From Woeseiaceae bacterium (GTDB lineage Bacteria; Pseudomonadota; Gammaproteobacteria; Steroidobacterales; Woeseiaceae): a stretch of DNA of 46,749 nucleotides. The position numbers were made by a program, and so were the translations under genes. Where the stretch lies: the NCBI GenBank assembly GCA_021773135.1, contig JAJFKP010000019.1:1-46749 (forward strand), read 5' to 3'. Positions 1 to 8,264 of the stretch are shown here, in pieces (position 1 is the first letter of the stretch; every line of letters begins with the position of its first letter). The notes beneath the pieces were generated by a model, which had not been told where the DNA came from, searched no databases, and was given only the letters and a program-made list of their open reading frames with translations.

Positions 1-243
1 GCTGCGCGCCTTGCCTGGCACCCGCTTAAACGCTCTCAGCACGACGCTCACCAGGCGCCATACGGCGTTGCGCACCGCCTCAAAATGCTCATGTATTTCA
101 TATACACTCCGCTTTTTCGGCGCTGCGCGCCTTACCTGGCACCCGCATGAACGCTCTCAGCACCTGGCATACCGGTCAGCCGTGCGCCGCCGCGAAATGC
201 TCATGCATTGCCAGGTTGCTCCGTTTTCTCGACGCTGCGCAAA
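1..243. repeat. Tandem intergenic repeat, ~113-120 bp unit
   Basis: The 12-mer GCTGCGCGCCTT starts at 1 and again at 121, and GCTGCGC recurs at 234. After each of the first two copies come the same blocks in the same order: CCTGGCACCCGC, then AACGCTCTCAGCAC, then AATGCTCATG, then a pyrimidine-rich CTCCG(C/T)TTTT stretch ending in CG(G/A)CG. Unit 1 is 120 bp, unit 2 is 113 bp, and unit 3 is cut short after about 7 bp just before the stop codon of the gene at 244. The left end is cut by the window, so more copies may exist. A 78-codon open frame runs through it, but the repeat structure makes a protein unlikely. No integron attC core pair or transposon end was recognised. Confidence 0.75.
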
Positions 244-3200
244 TTAGTTGGGTGTCAGGATGCCCCGCCCGGGTGTCCACGGAACGCCGGCCCTATCCAG
301 CGCTTCGAGCAATGCGCTGAATTCCAGGTCAACGAGACGGCTTAACTCGGTGCCGACTTGGTCGTATACATTCTGCGCGATGCTGAGCGATTCCCGCTGA
401 GTCGCAGTGGGTCCGTGCGCATTGGCATGCGGATTATAGGCGGCATGACTCAGGCGGCCGGTCACTGGCACCGGTCGATTTACCGCGAATTCGCCACGCG
501 CTTGATTTCCGGAAAGCCGATCGCGTTGTCCGATAATGTCTTTCTCGATCGAAAGAGCGCGGCTATAGAGACTCATGTCCGAGGTTGAGTTTTGCAACAT
601 CTCTTCGATCGCATCGAGCTGCGCCAGGACTTCGTCAATTGAACGCAGCGAGCCGTCGATTGCCCGGCGCATTTCATCCACCCGTCGCTGGAAAGCAATT
701 CGTTCCTGTTGTGAGCTACCGGCCAGCGTCGGTTCGCGGATCGATTCGACCTCAAAAGTCTGCGCCTGTCCGAGGGCCGTAACAACACCGTCAATACGTT
801 CATACATGGTAACTTTGTAAGTGCCAGGTGCCGCTAACACGCCCGCTCCGCTGTCATTCGGGTTGCGCTCTTCCTCAGGTACCCAGGGACTGACATCAGG
901 ATAGCGCAGGTCCCAGTTGACGCGCCGGAAGCCGGCGTCAGCTGGTGCCTCGATGTGCCGAATGACGTTGCCATCGATATCCGTCACCGTGAAAATAATC
1001 GCCGGAAGGTCTTCCAGTGCTTCGTCATTGAGACGGTCCCAATTCGGAAAAATCACGTTCTCATTCGCTTCGGCAAGATCCTTTTCCTGATCCTGTCTTT
1101 GCTCTTTCAGGCCCTTTCTCGCCTCGGCCAGGTAGTATGTGAAGACGGCTCCGAACGGCGGGTTTGGCGACACAAAGTAAGCATCGCCCTGGCTGTCCAC
1201 GCAGCCTACCGCAGTACAGGAGTGCGGACGCTTGGGCACATACCAGTGTGCGCGACGGACTGGGAACATTACTGAGCCGGTCCGCAGCATGTCAGCGGTG
1301 ACGCTGCGCAGTGGAGAATAGTCGTCAAGCACGTAGAAGCTCCGGCCGAAGGTTGCGCCGACCAGGTCATTTTCACGCGTCTGGATAGCAAGGTCACGAA
1401 ACGCAATATTCGGTACACCACCGGCGAGCTTTGTCCAGCCGTCGCCTCCATCGATGGAAAAGAACACTCCGAATTCAGTGGCGACAAACAGTAGCTCAGG
1501 ATTCACGTGATCCTGCACCAGCCGCCACAAAAGGTGCCGATCAGGCAGGTTCGAGACAATACTCCGCCAGCTGCGACCGCGGTTTTCACTCTTCAGCATG
1601 TACGGCGAAAAATCTCCTGACTTGTGATCGTCTACCACGACATAAACGCTGTCAGCATCGTGCAGGTCTGCTTTAATGTCGTTCACGAAAAAGTTGTCGG
1701 GTACACCGGGCAATGAATCAATCTCCCGCCAGTTTGCACCGCCGTCTTCGCTGACCTGGATTAGCCCGTCGTCGGTACCCGCATAAATCAGTCCGGCCTC
1801 GACAGGAGACTCTGATAAAGAGGTGATGGTGTTGTACTGAGACATGGCGGATACATCCCAGTTGGAATCAACACTCCAGCGCCGACCCATCAAAGGCTGT
1901 TGCAGGCGATTCTGATTGCGGGTCAGGTCAGTCGAAATTGACTGCCAGGAATCGCCACGGTCGTCACTGCGCCAGACACGAAAGCTTGCGAAGTAAAGCG
2001 TTTCGGGATTGTGTGGGCTGATCAGTATCGGTGCGTCCCAGTTGAATCGTTCTTCAACCTCATCTGCATTCGGTTGCGGCCTGACATAGACACTTTCGCC
2101 GGTCGCCCGGTCATAACGGGTCAGATTGCCCTCCTGCCAGTTTGCGTAAATAATATTTGGATTGGTTGGATCGGCCGCTGACTGGTGCCCGTCGGCGCCA
2201 AGCGTCAGGTACCAGTCAGAATTGCGGATGCCGACGTTATTGTCGGTGCGGTGAGGCCCGCCAAGACTGGAGTTGTCCTGTGTTCCGCCGTAGACATTAT
2301 AAAACGGCAGGTCGTAATCTACGGCGACCTTGTAGAACTGCGAAATCGGCATATTGGCCATGTAGCGCCAGGTCGTGCCGCGGTCCAGGCTTTCGTATAC
2401 ACCGCCGTCATTGCCAACCAGCAGGTAGTCCGGGTCGCGGGGGTGAAACGCCAGTGCGTGATGATCTACGTGCTTGGTCTCGGACGTCATCGTTTCGAAA
2501 TTCGTGCCGCCATCGTGAGTGACGTGCAGTCGCACATCCATCTGGTAAACCCGGTCGAACTGGTGTGGATCCGCGAAAATTTCCTGGTAGTAATGCGGGC
2601 CCGTGCCGCCAGACAGGTAGTCATTGCGCTTTTCCCAGGACTCACCGCCATCCTGCGATCGATAAAAGCCACCTTTGCGGTGCGCCAGCTCCACGGTCGC
2701 GTAGACAACGTCGGGCTGTTGTGGAGAAATAGCGAAACCGACTTTGCCCAGGTCCTCCTGCGGTAATCCTTCGGTTAGTTGACGCCAGGTTGCGCCGCCA
2801 TCCGTGGATTTGTGAATGCCGGATCCGGGACCGCCATCCATCAGCACCGCAACATTTCTGAAGCGTTGCCAGGAGACCGCATAAATAACGTCAGGATTGC
2901 GCGGATCAAGGTGCACTTCGGAGACACCGGTATACTGATCATCAATGCTGTTGTTGCCGAGGCCGTCTCCGAGCAGCTTGGTCCAGTTTGCGCCACCGTC
3001 CGTTGATTTGAACAGTCCGCGTTCGCCACCACCTGACCACAGCGGCCCCTGTGCTGCGACGTATATGATATTCGAGTCGCGCGGATCGACGCGAATCATG
3101 CCAATGTGTTCCGAAGCCCTCAGCCCCATGTTTTCCCAAGTTGCGCCGCCGTTGCGACTGCGAAACACGCCTGATCCGTATGCCACATGCCGACCGCTAA

Positions 3201-3546
3201 CGTTTTCGCCGGTGCCAACCCATATGGTGTCGGGATTGTTCGGGTCAAGCGTTATACAGCCAATTGAATAGGAGTCCTGATCATCGAAAATCGTAGCCCA
3301 GGTGGTCCCGCCGTTTTCGGTTTTCCAGATACCACCGCTGCCGACGCCAACGTACCAGGTGCTTGGGTCGTCCGGACTGATCGCTATATCCGATATTCGA
3401 CCTGACATCATGGCGGGCCCGATGCTGCGCATTTCCAGACCTGAAAAGGTTGACTCGTTGAACCCGGGCTCAGCATCTTCGTCCGCGCCGATCGCCATCA
3501 ACGGCATCAACATCAGTGACAAACCGACCTGTATCACACGTTTCAT
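244..3546 (-). CDS. Secreted BNR/Asp-box beta-propeller protein (VPS10/sortilin-like repeat protein)
   Basis: 1100 aa. Residues 1-20 form a Sec signal peptide (MKR, hydrophobic core, cleavage near AIGA-DED), so the protein is exported. About eleven Asp-box motifs of the type S-x-D-G-G-x-T-W follow (for example KTENGGTTW, KSTDGGATW, RSQDGGESW, FSIDGGDGW), spread over roughly residues 50-730; this indicates one or two large beta-propellers. A FlgD-like Ig segment (VTDIDGNVIRHIEAP) follows near residue 880 and a helical tail closes the protein. Such proteins are annotated as WD40/YVTN/BNR-like or glycosyl-hydrolase-like, but Asp boxes are structural and no catalytic residues are evident, so the function is unknown. 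The ATG is preceded by a good GGGGAA ribosome site. The gene stands alone; its stop touches the repeat array. Confidence 0.85.
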   Translation of the reverse strand: MKRVIQVGLSLMLMPLMAIGADEDAEPGFNESTFSGLEMRSIGPAMMSGRISDIAISPDDPSTWYVGVGSGGIWKTENGGTTWATIFDDQDSYSIGCITLDPNNPDTIWVGTGENVSGRHVAYGSGVFRSRNGGATWENMGLRASEHIGMIRVDPRDSNIIYVAAQGPLWSGGGERGLFKSTDGGANWTKLLGDGLGNNSIDDQYTGVSEVHLDPRNPDVIYAVSWQRFRNVAVLMDGGPGSGIHKSTDGGATWRQLTEGLPQEDLGKVGFAISPQQPDVVYATVELAHRKGGFYRSQDGGESWEKRNDYLSGGTGPHYYQEIFADPHQFDRVYQMDVRLHVTHDGGTNFETMTSETKHVDHHALAFHPRDPDYLLVGNDGGVYESLDRGTTWRYMANMPISQFYKVAVDYDLPFYNVYGGTQDNSSLGGPHRTDNNVGIRNSDWYLTLGADGHQSAADPTNPNIIYANWQEGNLTRYDRATGESVYVRPQPNADEVEERFNWDAPILISPHNPETLYFASFRVWRSDDRGDSWQSISTDLTRNQNRLQQPLMGRRWSVDSNWDVSAMSQYNTITSLSESPVEAGLIYAGTDDGLIQVSEDGGANWREIDSLPGVPDNFFVNDIKADLHDADSVYVVVDDHKSGDFSPYMLKSENRGRSWRSIVSNLPDRHLLWRLVQDHVNPELLFVATEFGVFFSIDGGDGWTKLAGGVPNIAFRDLAIQTRENDLVGATFGRSFYVLDDYSPLRSVTADMLRTGSVMFPVRRAHWYVPKRPHSCTAVGCVDSQGDAYFVSPNPPFGAVFTYYLAEARKGLKEQRQDQEKDLAEANENVIFPNWDRLNDEALEDLPAIIFTVTDIDGNVIRHIEAPADAGFRRVNWDLRYPDVSPWVPEEERNPNDSGAGVLAAPGTYKVTMYERIDGVVTALGQAQTFEVESIREPTLAGSSQQERIAFQRRVDEMRRAIDGSLRSIDEVLAQLDAIEEMLQNSTSDMSLYSRALSIEKDIIGQRDRLSGNQARGEFAVNRPVPVTGRLSHAAYNPHANAHGPTATQRESLSIAQNVYDQVGTELSRLVDLEFSALLEALDRAGVPWTPGRGILTPN

Positions 3547-3649
3547 ATATTCCCCCTGCGCGTTTCAGACACTTCATTGCAGGCAAAACTATAGCAAAAG
3601 ATGGTTGAACCCAATTGACGCCCTAAACGACTGCGGCTAGGGTAAAACG

Positions 3650-4240
3650 ATGAGGCGCATCACTACTGTTGAGGACTATATTGACAAGTCGGCGCAGTGG
3701 GGCGAGGAGCTTTCTCGGTTGCGCGAAATTTTGCAGCGAACCGCACTGACCGAAGAGGTAAAATGGGGCGCTCCCTGTTACACCTTTGATAACCAGAACA
3801 TCGTAAGCCTTGGCGCGTTCAAGTCTTATTTCGGCCTCTGGTTTCACCAGGGCGCGTTGCTCGAAGATGAGAAAAAAGTCCTGATGAATGCGCAGGAAGG
3901 CAAGACCAGGGCCCTGCGTCAATGGCGCATGCATTCTTCGCAGGAAATAAAGCCCGCAATCATCAAACGCTATGTCAAAGAGGCTATTCAACTGGTCAAA
4001 AACGGCAAGCGTATCGGACCGGTGAGAAAAAAAGCCCTAAAAATACCTGACGAACTGCTTGCCGCATTCGAAACTGACAAGGCAACGGCCAGGAAGTTTG
4101 CTGAGCTCACGCCCGGAAAACAGCGGGAGTATGCCGATTACATCAGTGACGCAAAGCGAAGCGCGACCAAATTATCCCGCATCCGGAAAATCATACCGCT
4201 CATCAGGCGCGGCGTGGGCCTGAATGATAAATACAGATAG
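3650..4240 (+). CDS. DUF1801 / YdeI-OmpD-associated family protein
   Basis: 196 aa. The N-terminal ~120 residues fit DUF1801 (an SCP2-like small fold): VEDYIDKSAQWGEEL, then a WGAPCYTF motif, then FKSYFGLWFHQGALL. The C-terminal part (KIPDELLAAFETDKATARKFAELTPGKQREY, read as two halves) is the YdeI/OmdA-type bacteriocin-protection helix bundle with the typical basic tail (AKRSATKLSRIRKI). No enzymatic residues are visible and the biochemical role of the family is not established. The ATG at 3650 lies about 100 bp from the divergent propeller gene, so the two may share a promoter region. The gene converges on acdS with a 35 bp gap. Confidence 0.8.
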   Translation: MRRITTVEDYIDKSAQWGEELSRLREILQRTALTEEVKWGAPCYTFDNQNIVSLGAFKSYFGLWFHQGALLEDEKKVLMNAQEGKTRALRQWRMHSSQEIKPAIIKRYVKEAIQLVKNGKRIGPVRKKALKIPDELLAAFETDKATARKFAELTPGKQREYADYISDAKRSATKLSRIRKIIPLIRRGVGLNDKYR

Positions 4241-4275
4241 CGCCTGACAACTCAGTGGAGCGTAGCTGGCGAGTG

Positions 4276-5289
4276 TTAGCCGTTTCTGTAAATGTAGCTG
4301 TAACCGTTGATTGCAGGGACACCTCCCAGGTGGGCATAGAGCACTTTTGAGCCGGACGGAAAAAAGTCGTTCTGCACCAGGTCAATCATTCCCTGCATCG
4401 ATTTTCCTTCATAAACGGGGTCGGTCATCATGCCTTCAAGGCGAGCGCATAGCCGGATTGCTGCATTCGTCTCAGCAGACGGCACCCCATAGGTCGGATA
4501 CGCATAGTCCGTTTTCAAAACGACATCATCTGCGGTGAAATCCCTGTCCAGGCCAATGAGGCTGCCAGTGTTGCGAGCGATGTCAAGGACCTGCGCGTGG
4601 GTCTGTTCCGGCGTGCATGAGGCGTCAATTCCAATTACGTTGCGGGCCCGACCGTCCTTGGAAAACCCAACCAGCATGCCGGCGTGCGTGGAGCCGGTTA
4701 CCGTACAGACGACGATATAATCGAACCTGAATCCCAGCGCTTCTTCCTGTGCGCGCACTTCTTCAGCGAAGCCTACGAAACCGAGTCCCCCGTATTTGTG
4801 GACCGATGCGCCGGCGGGAATTGGATAAGGAATGCCGCCTTTGTCTTTGACGTCTTCTAGGGCCCGTTCCCAGCTTTCACGAATGCCTATATCGAAACCC
4901 TCATCGACCAGCTCTATCTCGGCGCCCATTACCCGGGACATCAGGATGTTGCCAACGCGGTCATAGACCGCATCCTGGACGGGCACCCAGCTTTCCTGAA
5001 CCAGCCGGCATTTCATACCGATTTTGGCCGCGACTGCCGCCACCTGTCGGGTGTGGTTGGACTGCACGCCGCCAATAGTTACCAGGGTGTCAGCCCCGGC
5101 TGCAATGGCATCCGGAACAATGTACTCAAGCTTGCGAATTTTGTTTCCGCCAAATGCCAGGCCTGAATTGCAGTCCTCACGTTTCGCATAGAGTTCGACT
5201 TTTCCGCCACAATGCTCTGAAAGCCGTGCAAGCTTTTCTATCGGTGTGGGGCCGAAGGTCAGCGGATAACGATCAAAATTTTGCAGCAT
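4276..5289 (-). CDS. acdS: 1-aminocyclopropane-1-carboxylate (ACC) deaminase
   Basis: PLP enzyme converting ACC to 2-oxobutanoate and ammonia; cytosolic. The chosen start gives 337 aa, within one residue of characterised ACC deaminases, and the N-terminus [16 protein letters not shown] follows the family pattern. The PLP lysine lies in [11 protein letters not shown] (K50) and the catalytic serine in GGVQSNHT (S77). ACC deaminases differ from related D-cysteine desulfhydrases by a Glu and a Leu in two active-site positions; here these are E294 (DPVYEGKSM) and L321 (LYAHLGGVP), so true ACC deaminase activity is predicted. An in-frame ATG ten codons upstream would overlap the preceding pyrK-like gene by 26 bp. 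The chosen ATG begins 4 bp after that stop and matches family length. It is the last gene of the run tonB-yqgE-ruvX-pyrB-pyrK, an unusual place for acdS. Confidence 0.9.
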   Translation of the reverse strand: MLQNFDRYPLTFGPTPIEKLARLSEHCGGKVELYAKREDCNSGLAFGGNKIRKLEYIVPDAIAAGADTLVTIGGVQSNHTRQVAAVAAKIGMKCRLVQESWVPVQDAVYDRVGNILMSRVMGAEIELVDEGFDIGIRESWERALEDVKDKGGIPYPIPAGASVHKYGGLGFVGFAEEVRAQEEALGFRFDYIVVCTVTGSTHAGMLVGFSKDGRARNVIGIDASCTPEQTHAQVLDIARNTGSLIGLDRDFTADDVVLKTDYAYPTYGVPSAETNAAIRLCARLEGMMTDPVYEGKSMQGMIDLVQNDFFPSGSKVLYAHLGGVPAINGYSYIYRNG

Positions 5290-5293
5290 ATTC

Positions 5294-6178
5294 TTAACTC
5301 GCGAAAACTTCTTTAGCATCGAATACGGGGCCGTCGACGCAGACTCTTTTCATCGCGGGCCCCTGGTCGGTTTGCACAGAGACTCCGCAGCCAGCGCATC
5401 CGCCGACCGCACAAGCCATGAATTCCTCCAGCGACACCTGGCAGGGAACGCCAAACTCGTTCGCTAGATTCGCGACTGCTTCAAGCATCGGCGTCGGGCC
5501 ACAGGAAAATACGCTTACCTCAGCCATTTCATCTTTTGACAGGGACCTAAGCCACACTCTCGAAAGGTCGGTTACAAACCCAGCGTGGCAACCCTTAAAG
5601 CCCTGCAAAGTCGCCAGACGCGTTGGAATACCCCAGTTCTCGATGAGCGGCATCGTTGAACTGGTCCGCGGCGATAACCACGGTGTCTCGATTGACGAAG
5701 GCGCTGTTTCGAACGGAAACGGAATCTCCGAACCCATTATCACCAGCGGTTGCCAGTGATCATCATTTTTGAGCTCTTCGGCCAGATAGATCATCGGCGG
5801 AATCCCGACGCCACCGCCTATCAGCAATGCCCGCGGTCTTTGTCTGTCCGGCGTGAAACCCCGACCGATCGGGCCAATAACACTGGCTTCGTCGCCGGGC
5901 TGTTTTCTGGATAACGCGCGCAGACCGTCACCGACAATCTTGAAGAGAATCTCGATCCAACCTTCACTGGCGTTGACTCGCATTATCGAAAGTGGACGCC
6001 GCATGGGTATCGCTGCATCGCACTGAATATGAATGAAACTCCCGGCCGTTGCACGTGACGCGCAGCGTGGGGAACTGAGGCGAATGACGAACTGTTCACC
6101 GGGGAAATCCGCGACGCTTACGATACGCGCGTCTTCAACGAATATGGTATCTCGATTGGCTTGATAGGATCCGGTCAC
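5294..6178 (-). CDS. pyrK: PyrK-type dihydroorotate dehydrogenase electron-transfer subunit (FAD/2Fe-2S)
   Basis: 294 aa flavoprotein of the ferredoxin-reductase superfamily. Residues 10-100 form the FAD-binding barrel with the R-P-L-S motif ([10 protein letters not shown]). [16 protein letters not shown] at about 125-140 is the NAD(P) nucleotide loop. CGPTPM lies near 225, and the C-terminal [11 protein letters not shown] plus a later Cys (KRVCVDG) provide the four ligands of a [2Fe-2S] cluster, as in PyrK. In class 1B dihydroorotate dehydrogenase PyrK passes electrons from PyrD to NAD. No pyrD gene lies in this window, so the partner is unknown. The gene starts at GTG, overlapping the pyrB stop as GTGA, which implies translational coupling with pyrB. 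A related oxidoreductase role cannot be excluded. Confidence 0.82.
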   Translation of the reverse strand: MTGSYQANRDTIFVEDARIVSVADFPGEQFVIRLSSPRCASRATAGSFIHIQCDAAIPMRRPLSIMRVNASEGWIEILFKIVGDGLRALSRKQPGDEASVIGPIGRGFTPDRQRPRALLIGGGVGIPPMIYLAEELKNDDHWQPLVIMGSEIPFPFETAPSSIETPWLSPRTSSTMPLIENWGIPTRLATLQGFKGCHAGFVTDLSRVWLRSLSKDEMAEVSVFSCGPTPMLEAVANLANEFGVPCQVSLEEFMACAVGGCAGCGVSVQTDQGPAMKRVCVDGPVFDAKEVFAS

Positions 6179-7179
6179 TTGTGCAGATCTTCCAGGGATT
6201 TAACGACGGTGGAAAGTACTGCCATGCGAACTGCAACCCCGTTTCTCACCTGATCCCTGATGACAGAGCAAGGACTGTCTGCAAGACTTGATTCAATTTC
6301 GATACCCCGATTCATGGGCCCTGGATGCATGACAATTGCGTCCGGCGCTGCCAGTTGCATGCGTTTGTGGCTCACGCCGTAGGCAGAAAAGTACTCATCA
6401 ACGCCTGGAACCCCGTCAAGGCTTCCGATTCTTTCGCGCTGTATCCTTAGTGCCATCACGACATCAGCACCCGCAATTCCCTCATCCAGATCCTCGGTTA
6501 CGATCGCATCTTCTGGAAAAGCGTGAATGTCTGGAGCGAGTGCTTTTGGAGACACAAGTCGCAATGAACCCACGCCCATGGTTGCGAGCGCCTCTGACAC
6601 AGATCGCGCTACGCGCGAATGTGCAATATCTCCAACAATCGCCACATGAAGATTTTCAATCTTGCCCTTTCGTTGGCGTATGGTCAGAAGATCAAGCAGT
6701 GCTTGAGTTGGATGCGAGACATGAGATTCTCCAGCGTTTAGCACGCTGACAAAATTGCTTACATGTCGCGCGATATGCGCAGGGACGCCCGCTTCGGCAT
6801 CGCGAACCACGAATACGTCGACCTGCATAGCCTGTAGCGTGTAAATCATGTCCAGAATGCTTTCGCCCTTCTTGCGTGACGAAGTATTTACATCGAGATT
6901 CAAGACGTCGGCCCCGAGTCGTTTTGCTGAAAGATCAAACGACGCGCGCGTGCGTGTGCTCGGTTCAAAAAACAGGTTTGCCACCGTTCTGCCGCGGAGT
7001 GCCGTGGACCTGACCACGGCTTCTCCTTCGGCAATAACGAATTCCTGAGATCGGTCGAGCAATTCGACTATTTGTTCCCGCGCCAGACCGCGGATTGTTA
7101 GCAGGTGCTTTAGCTGACCGCTTGGCGTGAACTGCAATTGCGCATCATCAACCGTGTTATTTTTTTCTGATTCGGGCAT
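6175..7179 (-). CDS. pyrB: Aspartate carbamoyltransferase catalytic subunit
   Basis: 334 aa; condenses carbamoyl phosphate and aspartate to carbamoyl-aspartate, the committed step of pyrimidine synthesis. The carbamoyl-phosphate motif S-T-R-T-R is at residues 74-78 (FFEPSTRTRASF). HPTQALLDLLTI, a GDIAHSRVARS segment and the C-terminal MHPGPMNRGIEI are all present. The ~30-residue N-terminal extension resembles the Pseudomonas-type enzyme, which in that genus forms a dodecamer with an inactive PyrC' encoded next to it. No pyrC' and no pyrR lie nearby here; a PyrK-type gene takes that position. It starts 21 bp after the ruvX stop in the same operon. Confidence 0.95.
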   Translation of the reverse strand: MPESEKNNTVDDAQLQFTPSGQLKHLLTIRGLAREQIVELLDRSQEFVIAEGEAVVRSTALRGRTVANLFFEPSTRTRASFDLSAKRLGADVLNLDVNTSSRKKGESILDMIYTLQAMQVDVFVVRDAEAGVPAHIARHVSNFVSVLNAGESHVSHPTQALLDLLTIRQRKGKIENLHVAIVGDIAHSRVARSVSEALATMGVGSLRLVSPKALAPDIHAFPEDAIVTEDLDEGIAGADVVMALRIQRERIGSLDGVPGVDEYFSAYGVSHKRMQLAAPDAIVMHPGPMNRGIEIESSLADSPCSVIRDQVRNGVAVRMAVLSTVVKSLEDLHK

Positions 7180-7200
7180 GGCGCACGCATTCTACTCCGA

Positions 7201-7632
7201 TTAATACTCTTTTTTCAGCCAGCGTTCTGCGATAAGCACAGCAGAAGCTGAATCAATCATATCCTTAGTGATGCGACCACGAATGCCAGCAGCCCGTTCG
7301 GATTTCAGCCGCTGTTCCGCTTCGAGCGAAGAATAGCGCTCGTCAACCGTTTCAACCAGGAGGTCATATCGTGCCAGGTTGTCAACAAAGTCCTTAACAT
7401 CAACGGAGATATCGGCAGCTGAGCCATCAACGTTGATCGGCATACCAACGATCAGGCGATGTGGGCGCCAGTCAGTGATCAGTTTGGTTATCTGATGCCA
7501 GTCGGGGCCGGATTGATCGTTGACGAGGAACTTCAAGGGGCTCGCGGAAAACGTGACCTGCTGGCCCACTGCAACGCCAATCCGTCGCTTGCCAAAATCG
7601 AATGCAAGGATGGTTTCAGGCGTGTCCGGCAT
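7201..7632 (-). CDS. ruvX: YqgF/RuvX family Holliday-junction resolvase-like nuclease
   Basis: 143 aa from the chosen ATG. RNase H-like fold: first acidic strand ILAFDFGKRRIGVAVG, a central IVGMPINVDG segment, then the conserved VDERYSSLEAE and the final DMIDSASAVLIAERWL. Members act in 16S rRNA 5' maturation and were proposed as resolvases. A longer reading frame exists upstream (to 7707), but its extra 25 residues have no family match. The ATG at 7632 gives the normal length and overlaps the end of yqgE by 17 bp, a common arrangement for this pair. Confidence 0.93.
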   Translation of the reverse strand: MPDTPETILAFDFGKRRIGVAVGQQVTFSASPLKFLVNDQSGPDWHQITKLITDWRPHRLIVGMPINVDGSAADISVDVKDFVDNLARYDLLVETVDERYSSLEAEQRLKSERAAGIRGRITKDMIDSASAVLIAERWLKKEY

Positions 7633-8179
7633 GCGATGACATCTTGCTGATATCGATGCCGATCGTTTTCGCGGCGACCGCCCAACGATCGCCAAAAGGT
7701 ACGTCAAATAACACTTCCGGGCTGGCAGGCACGGTTAGCCAGGTGTTGCTGAGAATTTCATTTTCCAGCTGACCCGCATCCCAGCCGGCATAGCCAAGTG
7801 CGATCAATGACTGATCAGGTCCCGAGCCGGTTGCCATGGCGTCGATGATGTCGCGTGACAGGGTCAGCTGGATGTCAGGAGATACTCTTACCGTGCTTTC
7901 GAAACTGTCCACCGGGTTGTGTAAAACAAAGCCGCGTTCCGGCGCGACCGGTCCACCATTCAGGACCGGGTGATCCGCCAACGTGTCGTCCGTTTTGACA
8001 AGATCGAGTTGTTCGAAAAGTCCGCCGAGATTAATGGTTAGAGGACGGTTAATCACAATGCCCAGGGCGCCTTCTGAATTGTGTTCACAGATTAACGTAA
8101 CCGTCGTGCTGAAATTCGGGTCCGCCATCCCCGGCATGGCGATCAACAGCTGGTTGCTTAAGGAGTCTTTCAGTTGCAT
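7616..8179 (-). CDS. yqgE: YqgE/AlgH family protein (DUF179)
   Basis: 187 aa. The family signature is intact: LLIAMPGMADPNFSTTV near the N-terminus, then EHNSEGALGIVINRPL, NGGPVAPERGFVLH, and LIALGYAGWDAGQLE, with the C-terminal WLTVPAS. The protein is cytosolic; its molecular role is poorly known, and AlgH was first described as an alginate regulator in Pseudomonas. It lies directly upstream of ruvX, with which it is almost always paired, and downstream of the tonB-like gene, exactly as in the P. aeruginosa gshB-tonB3-yqgE-yqgF order. Confidence 0.93.
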   Translation of the reverse strand: MQLKDSLSNQLLIAMPGMADPNFSTTVTLICEHNSEGALGIVINRPLTINLGGLFEQLDLVKTDDTLADHPVLNGGPVAPERGFVLHNPVDSFESTVRVSPDIQLTLSRDIIDAMATGSGPDQSLIALGYAGWDAGQLENEILSNTWLTVPASPEVLFDVPFGDRWAVAAKTIGIDISKMSSHAGHA

Positions 8180-8264
8180 GGCAGGATTATCGCACAGCCT
8201 GAATACCGGGTCTGACCGTCATTCAACATTAGCAGTTCCGTAGCGCCGAAACTTTTTCGGGCGG

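Noticed and set aside
1-243. Integron attC sites or a CRISPR array
   Set aside because: No paired RYYYAAC/GTTRRRY cores and no regular short repeats with unique spacers; the unit is ~115 bp and nearly continuous.
11-247. 78-codon plus-strand frame over the repeat array
   Set aside because: It runs through tandem repeats, contains no domain and has a Cys/Arg-rich random composition.
2185-2766. 193-codon frame antisense to the propeller gene
   Set aside because: It is a shadow of the strong minus-strand gene; composition follows the opposite frame and no motif is seen.
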